From assembly GCA_025935925.1 (NCBI GenBank), contig JAICUI010000005.1, forward strand, positions 1 through 64,000: a stretch of DNA of 64,000 nt, in the 5' to 3' direction. Of the stretch, positions 37,543-45,013 are shown one piece after another. The notes below the pieces were generated by a model. It saw nothing but the letters and a program-made list of their open reading frames with translations. It was not told the DNA's origin and made no database searches. Source of the stretch: Chloroflexota bacterium (lineage in GTDB: Bacteria; Chloroflexota; Limnocylindria; Limnocylindrales; CSP1-4). Within the stretch, counting starts at the first letter, position 1. Each line of letters opens with the position of its first letter. The position numbers were made by a program, and so were the translations under genes.

Positions 37543-37693
37543 CCAGACGTCCCGGGCGGGGACTGTTGCGCATCTGCAACGCCGGCTGCGCCGTCGTTCG
37601 CGCGGGTGCACTCCGAGCCGGTGCGGTGGAGTGGCGAGACCCGGTCGTCATGGGGCATCCTGTCGGCAGCCCGTCACGTGGAGACCCTTGCCG

Positions 37694-38569
37694 ATGCGTC
37701 GCCTGTCCGCGCTCCTGATCGCCTCCCTGCTGCTCGCGCTCGCCGCGGCGCCGGCCGACGCCGCCACCGTCCAGCGCGTGTTCAGCGCCAGCGTCGGCAC
37801 GGGCGGAACCAACGGCACCACGAAGATCACCGTGTACACGGACGGGCGCGGCCGCGTCGACTACGCGCTGAAGGGCCTGCGGAAGAGCGCGACGTATCGC
37901 GTCGAGATCCGGCGCAGGACGTGCGCGAACCTGGGCACCGTCGTGACCCGGATCGCCGGCGTGACCACCACGTCGACCGGGCGGGTGACGCTCGGCCGCA
38001 CGATCGGCCAGACGAACATGAACCAGATCTGGGCCGCGAACTGGTCGAGCCGGCTCGCGATCCGGTTCGTCTCCGGGACGTCGATCCGGTGCGGCAACCT
38101 CAACTTCACGCACGCGACACGCGTCAGCATCCCGGCCTACTCGATCAACCTGCCGGTGGTGCGCGCCCCGAGCGGCTACCCGTACTGCAACGTCGCCATG
38201 TACATGGGCACGCTCAGCCAGCCGACCGAGCCCGGGGTCACGTTCATCATGGCCCACGCCCGGACGGGCATGTTCCTGCCCCTGCTCAAGCAGTGGCAGC
38301 TGAACAAGGGCGTGAACATGATCGGCAAGAAGGTCTACGTGTACACGTCGAACAGCAAGGTCTCGACGTACCAGATCTTCGCGGTGAAGGGCATGACGTC
38401 GGTCCAGAGCGCGGTGACCACGACGGCCGAGGAGCTGTGGCTCCAGACGTCGACGGGACCGCACGGGACCGCGCTCAAGCTCGTGGTGAAGGCGCGCCGC
38501 CTGTCGACCGTCAGCACCACGTACGCGGCGTCCCACCCGAAGCCGCACATCGTCCACTGCGGGTACTGA
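37694..38569 (+). CDS. exported sortase-like protein lacking the catalytic Cys
   Basis: This 291-residue secreted protein has a clear signal peptide (1-24; basic start, LLIASLLLALAAAP core, cleavage after ADA). An N-terminal beta domain is followed by a sortase-like barrel in which FIMAHARTG presents the expected His near 187. The strand that should carry the nucleophile reads LQTSTG, with Ser253 or Thr254 where Cys is expected and Lys262 where Arg is usual. It may be a non-catalytic cell-wall binding relative. GGAG lies upstream of the ATG. Confidence 0.6.
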   Translation: MRRLSALLIASLLLALAAAPADAATVQRVFSASVGTGGTNGTTKITVYTDGRGRVDYALKGLRKSATYRVEIRRRTCANLGTVVTRIAGVTTTSTGRVTLGRTIGQTNMNQIWAANWSSRLAIRFVSGTSIRCGNLNFTHATRVSIPAYSINLPVVRAPSGYPYCNVAMYMGTLSQPTEPGVTFIMAHARTGMFLPLLKQWQLNKGVNMIGKKVYVYTSNSKVSTYQIFAVKGMTSVQSAVTTTAEELWLQTSTGPHGTALKLVVKARRLSTVSTTYAASHPKPHIVHCGY

Positions 38570-38579
38570 GCCCGGCGGG

Positions 38580-39680
38580 CTAGGGACCCGCGTCCGCCCG
38601 CCACCAGCGGATCGCGCCCGGATCGGCCGCCGGCTCGATCATCGCGAGCAGCGCGCTCGCCTCGGCCTCGACCGCGGCGCGGTCCGCCCCGTCGAGGACG
38701 ACCATCGGCCGCAACGCGATCGACGTCGCGGGACCCTTGCCGACGGGCTTCCAGATGCCGGCGACGAACCCGTCGACGAGGAACACGGGTGCGGTGATGT
38801 TGTCGCCGAGCTCCGGCCAGTCGAGCTCCGGGATGATCCGCGAGCGGTCCTGGTGCGAGAGCAGCGCGTTGTCGTAGTCGGGCAGGAGCCGGACGGGCGC
38901 GATCTCGTCGCCGGTCAGGATCGGCGCGTCGGGGACGTCGAACAGCTCGCGTCCGCGCTCGTCGCGAAAGGTCCGGAGGCGTGGCCGGAGCCGCTCGAAC
39001 GCTGCGCGCAGGCCCGTGAGCCGCGACCACGCCGAGGCGTCACCGACCGTCGCGGGCCCGAACGCGCGGAGGTAGCGGAGCAGCGTCTCGTCCGGCGCCG
39101 TGACGTCCGAGACGTCGAGCCCCGTCCACGCCCGGATCGTCGTCAGCCGGACCGCACCGGACCGGTTCCACAGGCCGCGCGGCGTCGCCTGGAGCGTCGG
39201 CAGCTGGTTGCGCGCCGCGTACGCCAGGGTTCCGGCGTCGAGGTCGGGCCATCGCTCGCCGATCGCCGCGCGCAGCTCCTGCATCGATCGCGGTCGCTCC
39301 TCGACGAGCGTCCGCGCCAGCGCCAGGACCGGCTCGAGGTCCACGCCGGCCACGCCCGGCCCCCAGGTGCGGGTCGCGAACAGCTCCCGATCGAGGACCG
39401 GCTGCACGACCGGTCGAAGCGCCGCGGCGTCCCGCGCCGTGACGAGGTGGATCGTCCCGCGCATCAGGACCATCCGGACCGCCGCGCGCCGCTCGAGCGC
39501 GTCCGAGAGATCGAGCGGGTCGAAGTCCCGCAGCCGCGCGTGGAGGGCGTGGTACGGCGACCATGCGTTCTGCGCCTGGAGGCCGACGAGGTGCTCGACG
39601 GCATCGAGCGGCGCCACCGGCGCCCGCTCGAGGAGCAGCTGCCGCGCCAGCAGCGTCCGGTTGAGGACCCGCCGCGTCAG
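38580..39680 (-). CDS. AlkZ-like winged-helix DNA-binding protein (putative DNA glycosylase)
   Basis: This protein of about 366 residues belongs to the winged-helix HTH_42/AlkZ family, some members of which are DNA glycosylases for interstrand crosslinks. Visible blocks are GLQAQNAWSPYHALHARL, MVLMRGTIHLVT, a helical middle, and LLPDYDNALLSHQDRSRI with VDGFVAGIW near the C terminus. The family-typical N terminus LTRRVLNRTLLARQLLLER begins at a CTG (39678-39680). No ATG, GTG or TTG is in frame nearby, so a CTG start is proposed. It follows the PAS gene by about 35 bases and may be coupled to it. Confidence 0.78.
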   Translation of the reverse strand: MTRRVLNRTLLARQLLLERAPVAPLDAVEHLVGLQAQNAWSPYHALHARLRDFDPLDLSDALERRAAVRMVLMRGTIHLVTARDAAALRPVVQPVLDRELFATRTWGPGVAGVDLEPVLALARTLVEERPRSMQELRAAIGERWPDLDAGTLAYAARNQLPTLQATPRGLWNRSGAVRLTTIRAWTGLDVSDVTAPDETLLRYLRAFGPATVGDASAWSRLTGLRAAFERLRPRLRTFRDERGRELFDVPDAPILTGDEIAPVRLLPDYDNALLSHQDRSRIIPELDWPELGDNITAPVFLVDGFVAGIWKPVGKGPATSIALRPMVVLDGADRAAVEAEASALLAMIEPAADPGAIRWWRADAGP

Positions 39681-39715
39681 GACCGGCCCGGCGTCCCGCC
39701 GGCGGGCGGCCCCGC

Positions 39716-40219
39716 TCAGGACAGGTCGCGGCTCGCGGACGTGGCGAACATCCGCTGGTACTGGGCTCGGAACAGCTCGATGAGCTCGTTCACCCGGGCG
39801 GCCTCCTCGCCGCCCGGCTCGACCTCCACCAGCCGCCGCTCCGCCTGCCGCCACTCGGCGAGGACGTCCGAGATCGTGTAGATGCGAACCGTCAGGTCGG
39901 CTGTCGGCCGCTCGACGGGATGGAACACGACGCGGTAGCCGTCGCCCTCCGGGACGATGGCCGTCCTGGCGCGGACGAGCTCCCCATCGATGCGCCGGAA
40001 CGTGCTCTCGAGCAGCAGCCCTCTCGCCGACGAGGCGGCATACGCGCGCTGGAAGGCGCTCTGCTCGTCGGGGTCGGGCGCGACCGGCGCGAAGGTGTCG
40101 GGGGTCGTCGCGCGGAGCACGTCCACGGACGGCACGCCGAGCAGCTCCAGCGCCGTCTCGTTGGCGTCGACATAGCGGCCGGAGGCATCGAGGGTGACGG
40201 CGGCGGTCGGTCCGGGCAT
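39716..40219 (-). CDS. PAS-domain protein
   Basis: This 167-residue protein is mainly one PAS domain (about 5-115; AAVTLDASGRYVDANETALELLGV) followed by a polar C-terminal helix. It has no kinase, cyclase or HTH output, so it likely works by protein-protein contact or as a small-ligand or redox sensor; the cofactor is unknown. AGGAG lies 11 bases upstream of the ATG. It heads a two-gene unit with the AlkZ-like gene. Confidence 0.8.
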   Translation of the reverse strand: MPGPTAAVTLDASGRYVDANETALELLGVPSVDVLRATTPDTFAPVAPDPDEQSAFQRAYAASSARGLLLESTFRRIDGELVRARTAIVPEGDGYRVVFHPVERPTADLTVRIYTISDVLAEWRQAERRLVEVEPGGEEAARVNELIELFRAQYQRMFATSASRDLS

Positions 40220-40402
40220 CGGGTCGTGGGGCTCCTGGGGGTCGCGGGACGTCGGACGGATTCGGGAGTGTACGCGGCGGCCGCGGCAGGCCGCCACCCC
40301 TGGGGCCCGCGACCGCTGCAATGTCGCTGCGATGCGCGGCGCCCGTCATTGCAACGGGCCCGTGATCCGCGAACGGAGCCCGAGGGCTCAGGATTGCGCC
40401 CC

Positions 40403-40765
40403 ATGGGCCCCGAATCCGCACAAGCCGGTCACGGCGACGACGCACCTCGCGAGCCGCGCGACGCGCGCGGCTCGCCCGTCGAGAACGACGTCGCCGGACA
40501 TGGCCGTGCCGGTGACCGGTTCCGGCCGACGCTGCTGGTGAACCCGCCGACCGATACGCGGCTGCGGACGACGCTCGACGCGATGCTCGACGAGCACGCC
40601 CCGGCGACGCCGTCGGAGCTGCAGGCGCTCGTTCGCCCCGACTATCCGCGGATCGTCGTCCGGGCCCGACAGCTCGAGCACGAGTCGCTGATCGTCTGGT
40701 ACGTGTACCGCGAGGGCTACTGGGTCCCCGCGGCGACGGACGGGGCCGCGGGCCAGGCGCGATGA
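40403..40765 (+). CDS. hypothetical protein with winged-helix-like C-terminal half
   Basis: This 120-residue protein has a disordered charged N terminus (about 1-45). The compact C-terminal part (about 50-110) reads TLDAMLDEHAPATPSELQALV, then IVVRARQLEHESLIVWYVYREGYWVP. That helix-helix-strand pattern resembles small winged-helix domains, though I cannot name a family. Its stop overlaps the ATG of the next small gene (ATGA), supporting translation of both. It has no cysteine or membrane segment. Confidence 0.6.
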   Translation: MGPESAQAGHGDDAPREPRDARGSPVENDVAGHGRAGDRFRPTLLVNPPTDTRLRTTLDAMLDEHAPATPSELQALVRPDYPRIVVRARQLEHESLIVWYVYREGYWVPAATDGAAGQAR

Positions 40766-40995
40766 GCGACCCGCGAGAGGACGACCTGCGGACGACCTAC
40801 GAGGCGGTCGACGACGAGCTCTCCGAGCTGCGCCGGACGGAGGAGGCGAAGCAGGCCGAGCGTCCGGGCACGCCCCGGCACGCGGAGCTGGCCCGCAAGG
40901 CGAAGGAGCAGGCCGATCTGCTCCGCCGGACGACCGCGGTCGAGGCGGAGCTTGCCGACGAGCTCGAGGACAATCCCGGCCGCGCCCCGCACTGA
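40762..40995 (+). CDS. small charged coiled-coil protein
   Basis: This 77-residue protein is dominated by Glu, Arg, Asp, Leu and Ala in a continuous helical pattern (DDELSELRRTEEAKQAE; LARKAKEQADLLRRTT), predicting a short coiled coil. The family is unknown. The ATG overlaps the stop of the upstream gene by four bases, so the two are translated together and may form a complex. Confidence 0.6.
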   Translation: MSDPREDDLRTTYEAVDDELSELRRTEEAKQAERPGTPRHAELARKAKEQADLLRRTTAVEAELADELEDNPGRAPH

Positions 40996-41047
40996 CGGCG
41001 CGCGGTTCAGCGCGCAGCGGCTCGCCGTTCACGAGGCAGGGAGGGGA

Positions 41048-41123
41048 TGGAGCGGGAGACGGGACTCGAACCCGCGACATGCGGCTTGGAAGGCCGCCGC
41101 TCCACCAACTGAGCTACTCCCGC
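41048..41123 (-). tRNA. tRNA-Gly (anticodon TCC)
   Basis: The gene reads on the minus strand from 41123. The acceptor GCGGGAG pairs with CTCCCGC, the D-arm contains AGCTCAGTTGGT, and the anticodon loop CTTCCAA gives TCC. The T-arm GCGGGTTCGAGTCCCGT precedes the discriminator T and an encoded 3' CCA (41048-41050). All stems are intact. Confidence 0.95.
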
Positions 41124-41224
41124 ACCGGACCGGCCGGCCTTCGCCGGAAGGCCGCAACCGATGGCAGTGCGCAGACGATACCCCACTTCGCCACGGGGTC
41201 CAACCTCCGGGGCGGTGGCGCGCG

Positions 41225-41656
41225 TCAGCCCGACGCCAGGCGCACGAGCTCGGCGTCGATGGCCGCCGCGGCGTCATCGACGCTGGCGAGGTGCTGCTCG
41301 ATGTGCGCGTCGGCGGCCCCGATCAGCATCGCGTTGTAGGGCATGTCGTCCGAATCGCCGGTGCCCCGGAAGTCGCTTCGGAACAGCACGACGGGCTTCT
41401 GCTTCCCGAACGCGTAGCCGCACTCCCAGCACGTCCCGGAATCCGGGTCCGCGCCGTCCATGATCGCCACGACGCCGTCCGCCCACTCGAGCCCCGAGAG
41501 GTCCTTGAGGAAGATCGCCCGCGCGGAGCGCTCCGAAGCCGGGTTCTCCTGCGGCACCCAGACCTCGTGACCGGCCGTCCGCAGCCGGGCTGCCAGCTGG
41601 ACGTTGAACTCGCGCTCCGGCGTGGTGAACAGGGGCCCGGCGAGGTAGATCTTCAC
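41225..41656 (-). CDS. nucleoside 2-deoxyribosyltransferase family protein
   Basis: This 143-residue Rossmann-like protein shows IYLAGPLFT (3-11), a central LEWADGVVAIMDGADPDSGTCWECGYAF with the likely nucleophile Glu near 78, and a KPVVLFRSDFR strand. These enzymes exchange bases on 2'-deoxynucleosides in salvage. The start is GTG at 41656 with GGGAG upstream. Divergent, 99 bases away, lies a ribokinase, so the pair may handle ribose and deoxyribose from nucleoside salvage. Confidence 0.9.
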   Translation of the reverse strand: MKIYLAGPLFTTPEREFNVQLAARLRTAGHEVWVPQENPASERSARAIFLKDLSGLEWADGVVAIMDGADPDSGTCWECGYAFGKQKPVVLFRSDFRGTGDSDDMPYNAMLIGAADAHIEQHLASVDDAAAAIDAELVRLASG

Positions 41657-41755
41657 GTGAGATCGCAGCTCCCGTCATCACCGGACGGCGACCTGCCGCC
41701 CGGCACATCGGGCACCATTGTCGGCGAACCCAGCCCTCGTCGGGAGCCGCAGCGC

Positions 41756-42697
41756 ATGGCAGACCAGCCCCGCATCGCCGTCGTCGGGAGCACGATGATC
41801 GATCTCATCGCGTACCCGCCCCGTGTCCCGGCCGAGGGCGAGACCATCCAGGGCCGCGACTTCCAGCTCGGCTTCGGTGGCAAGGGCGCGAACCAGGCCG
41901 TCATGGCCCGCCTGCTCGGCGCCGAGGTGGCGATGGTCAACGCCCTCGGCGACGACGTCTTCGGCGACATGACGGTCGCCAACTTCGAGACGTTCGGGAT
42001 CGACGGGAGCCACCTCGTGCGCGTGCCGGGTTCGAGCGGCGTCGCGTCGATCTGGGTCGAGCCCGACGGCACGAACCGGATCATCTGCGTCGCCGGCGCC
42101 AACGACGCGATGGTGCCCGCCGACGCCGCTCGCGCGGTCACGGCGCTCGCCCCGGCGCTCGTGATCGGCCAGTTCGAGATCCCGCAGCCCGTGACCACCG
42201 CGGCCTTCTCGGCGGCTCGGTCGGCGGGCGCGGTCACGGTGCTCAACCCGGCTCCGGCCGCCGACATGGATCCCGACCTGCTCGCGGTGTGCGACTGGGT
42301 GATCCCCAACGAGGTGGAATTCGCGCGGCTGGCCGACGCGTCCAGCGACGCGACGGACGACGACATCGCGGCCTTCGCCCGGCGGACGGGAACCCGCGTC
42401 GTCGTGACGCTCGGGGCGCGAGGGGCGGCGCTGCTCGGCGAGGACGGGACGGTCCGGCGGATCCCGGCGCCCGCCGTCGCCGCGTCCGACACGACCGGGG
42501 CGGGCGACGCGTTCGTCGGCGCGTTCGCCTACGGCCTCGCGCGCGGGCTCGACGAGGTCGACGCCGTCCGGCTGGGCGTGCGCTGCGCGTCGGACAGCGT
42601 CCAGCGGCCGGGAACGCAGCGATCGTTTCCGCGTGACGTCGAGGTCGGCGAGCTGCTCCCGCACGCTGCCTCGCGAGGAACTCGCACGCTGTCGTAG
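41756..42697 (+). CDS. rbsK: ribokinase (PfkB family)
   Basis: This 313-residue PfkB-family sugar kinase phosphorylates ribose, or a close sugar, with ATP. It has the N-terminal GFGGKGANQAVM box near 40-51, a FGIDGSHLVRV strand, and the C-terminal DTTGAGDAFVGAFAYGL box with catalytic Asp near 253. It is full length. GGGAG lies nine bases before the ATG. The neighbouring deoxyribosyltransferase suggests nucleoside salvage. Ribose specificity is inferred from overall similarity and is not proven. Confidence 0.88.
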   Translation: MADQPRIAVVGSTMIDLIAYPPRVPAEGETIQGRDFQLGFGGKGANQAVMARLLGAEVAMVNALGDDVFGDMTVANFETFGIDGSHLVRVPGSSGVASIWVEPDGTNRIICVAGANDAMVPADAARAVTALAPALVIGQFEIPQPVTTAAFSAARSAGAVTVLNPAPAADMDPDLLAVCDWVIPNEVEFARLADASSDATDDDIAAFARRTGTRVVVTLGARGAALLGEDGTVRRIPAPAVAASDTTGAGDAFVGAFAYGLARGLDEVDAVRLGVRCASDSVQRPGTQRSFPRDVEVGELLPHAASRGTRTLS

Positions 42698-42726
42698 GAG
42701 CGTGCTCCGGCGATGATCGGACGGGG

Positions 42727-44886
42727 TCAGCCGGTGGCGTCGGCGACGATCGGTGCGGACGGCTCCGACGGTCCGGCGGCGACGGGCGCAGGTGCGGCTC
42801 CGGGCCGCCCGAGCTCGATCCCGATGTCGGACAGCCACCGCCGGATGTTGCGGTAGATGGCCGGGGCGCCGTAGGGCACGGGCTCGTCGAGCTCCCAGTC
42901 CTTGGGGTGGAGGATGAAGGGCCTGGTCTGCATCCCGCCGTACCCGCCGTGGGACCCGATGAGCTCCTCGTACGCCGCGACCTCGCCCAGCTCGGGCTCG
43001 TACTGGCTGAGCAGCAGCAGATCCGGTGCGTGTTCCATCGCATCCTGGCGGCGCAGGTTGTCGACAATGTGCGGGCCGAACTCCGCCGTCGGATCCTCGC
43101 CCTCGGCGTGGCCGTCCTCGAGGTACATGACGCCGCGCGGCCCGATCGCCACCCCGCCGCGGGCGGAGCGCACCTGGACGAACGAGTTCCCGGGATGCTC
43201 GGCCAGCGCCTGCACGAGGCCGGGATGCAGCTCCTCGAGCTCCTCGAGCGAGAGCCGGTGGTCGTGGCCGGTGAAGTAGATGAGGCCGAGGTTCCCGGAT
43301 CCGACGACGGCGATCGAGCCCGGGTCGGCGGGCGTTTCGGGTTCCTTGGGTTCATCGAGGTCGACCACGCCGTCAGATGACGTCCGGTTCGCGAACGCGA
43401 GCCGTGCCGTCGCCGCTCCGACGCCTCGCGAGCGGGTCACCTCGGACAGGAACGCGTTGAGGAACGCGGATCCCTCGGCGGCCGCCTGGGTCTTCTGGAC
43501 GAGCTTTGCCCGGCCGCCCATCAGGCGCAGGACGAGGTCGCCGAGGCTCTCGCCGTAGCGCTGCTTGAACGTCGCGCCGAGGCTTTGGCCATGGTCGGAC
43601 AGCACGATGAACCGGTACGGCCGCGGGGCGGACTCGGCGGCCTTGGCGAGCGTCCCGATCGCGGCGTCGACGCCGTCCAGCGCCTCGAACGACTCGACCC
43701 GCTCCGGCCCGCAGTGATGCGCGAGCTCGTCGTAGTCGGTGAAGTCGGCGTAGATCACGTTGGCGCCGCGGTACATCTCCTCGATGATCAGCGAGACGTT
43801 GATGTCCCGGAGCAGGACGTTGCTGGCCGCGCGCATCCCCGCGTACTTCATGCCGCGATGCATCTGGGGCGTGATCCCGCGGCGCCGCGTGCGGCGTGCC
43901 TGGTACTGCTCCTTGACCACCTCGGCGAGGAACAGCGTGAAGGAGCGGAGGTAGCCGGTCGGGCTCAGGAAGAAGCCGTAGAACGCCTTGCTGTCGCCGA
44001 TGCCCTTGGACCCGTCGACGAGGCCGGCGGTCGTGAGGTAGGACCGCCCCGCATCCCCGGTCACGAGGTTGCAGATGCTGACGCCGTCGTTCGACAGCAA
44101 CCCCTCGCCGTTGCTGTGGCGCTTCACGAGCTCGGCGGCATCGGCTGGCTTGCTCGAGACGCGGAACAGCTGCGTGTCGCGCTCGAACCAGCGGAATGCC
44201 GGGAGCCCGTCGTTGTTGCCGTGCAGGATGCCGAGCTGGCTCGCCGAGGTCATCGACGGCAGCATCGCCTCCCACTGGGACAGCTTGTGCGAGCCGCCGC
44301 GGACCCAGCTCGACATCGTCGTGACGGAGCCGGCGCGGATGCGGGCCGCGACGATGGGGTGGGCGAGGCCGTCGATCTGGACGATGACGAGGCCCGGCTT
44401 GTCGCTCGGGGCGGCGCCCGTCTTGGATCGGAGCGACTGGACGAGCGTCGCGTAGTAGGAGCCGCCGGAGTCGACCCCGAGGATCGCCGTCAATGCCGTG
44501 TTGATGCCGGCATACAGGAACGAGCCGACCACCGCGGTCACGATCCGATCGACGTGGACGCCCGGCGAGAGGGTGGCGACGACGTAGAAGGCGACGACCT
44601 GGAGGACGAGGACCAGGACGGCCGTGAGGATCAGCGATCGTGGGGCGACGAACAGGAGGAGGACCGGCCGGATCAGGGCGTTGAACAGCGCGACGAGCAC
44701 GATCGCGAGGACGCCGGAGAGGAAGGTGTCGACGTGGATCCCGGGGAGGATCCAGGCCGTGAGCGCGAACGACACGATCGCGACCACGGTGACGATGACC
44801 AGGCGCTTCAGGAGGCCGGCCGGTCCGCCGCGCCAGTCCCACAGGATCCGCAGCTGCGTGCCGTAGAGGTCGATGAGGCGGCCCAT
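42727..44886 (-). CDS. fusion of holin-IV-like membrane domain and alkaline-phosphatase-fold domain
   Basis: This 719-residue membrane protein has an N-terminal four-TM block (about 27-155) resembling phage holin family IV (ALFNALIRPVLLLF, SFLYAGINTALTA). An alkaline-phosphatase/phosphodiesterase domain follows (about 170-640) with VIVQIDGLAHP, MLPSMTSASQ providing a candidate Thr/Ser nucleophile, DFTDYDELAHH, VLSDHGQS and YFTGHDHRL as metal-ligand strands. It probably cleaves a phospho-ester at the outer or periplasmic face. GGGAG lies five bases before the ATG. A stand-alone holin-IV paralogue is at 21.5 kb. Confidence 0.85.
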   Translation of the reverse strand: MGRLIDLYGTQLRILWDWRGGPAGLLKRLVIVTVVAIVSFALTAWILPGIHVDTFLSGVLAIVLVALFNALIRPVLLLFVAPRSLILTAVLVLVLQVVAFYVVATLSPGVHVDRIVTAVVGSFLYAGINTALTAILGVDSGGSYYATLVQSLRSKTGAAPSDKPGLVIVQIDGLAHPIVAARIRAGSVTTMSSWVRGGSHKLSQWEAMLPSMTSASQLGILHGNNDGLPAFRWFERDTQLFRVSSKPADAAELVKRHSNGEGLLSNDGVSICNLVTGDAGRSYLTTAGLVDGSKGIGDSKAFYGFFLSPTGYLRSFTLFLAEVVKEQYQARRTRRRGITPQMHRGMKYAGMRAASNVLLRDINVSLIIEEMYRGANVIYADFTDYDELAHHCGPERVESFEALDGVDAAIGTLAKAAESAPRPYRFIVLSDHGQSLGATFKQRYGESLGDLVLRLMGGRAKLVQKTQAAAEGSAFLNAFLSEVTRSRGVGAATARLAFANRTSSDGVVDLDEPKEPETPADPGSIAVVGSGNLGLIYFTGHDHRLSLEELEELHPGLVQALAEHPGNSFVQVRSARGGVAIGPRGVMYLEDGHAEGEDPTAEFGPHIVDNLRRQDAMEHAPDLLLLSQYEPELGEVAAYEELIGSHGGYGGMQTRPFILHPKDWELDEPVPYGAPAIYRNIRRWLSDIGIELGRPGAAPAPVAAGPSEPSAPIVADATG

Positions 44887-45013
44887 GGTGCTCCCGTCGC
44901 GGCACGCGCCCCGTGCGACGCCCGGCGCGGCTCCCGCGCAGCGTAGCCGGTGCCGGGGCGACGCGGGGCGCCGCGCCCTCCGCGCCGAGCCCGGGCGCGC
45001 GGGTGGTGCGGGT

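Noticed and set aside
31792-37611. Very long minus-strand open frame of about 1900 codons
   Set aside because: It runs out of frame through glgP and antisense to glgA; high GC removes stop codons, and its composition is Arg/Pro/Ala-rich with no motifs.
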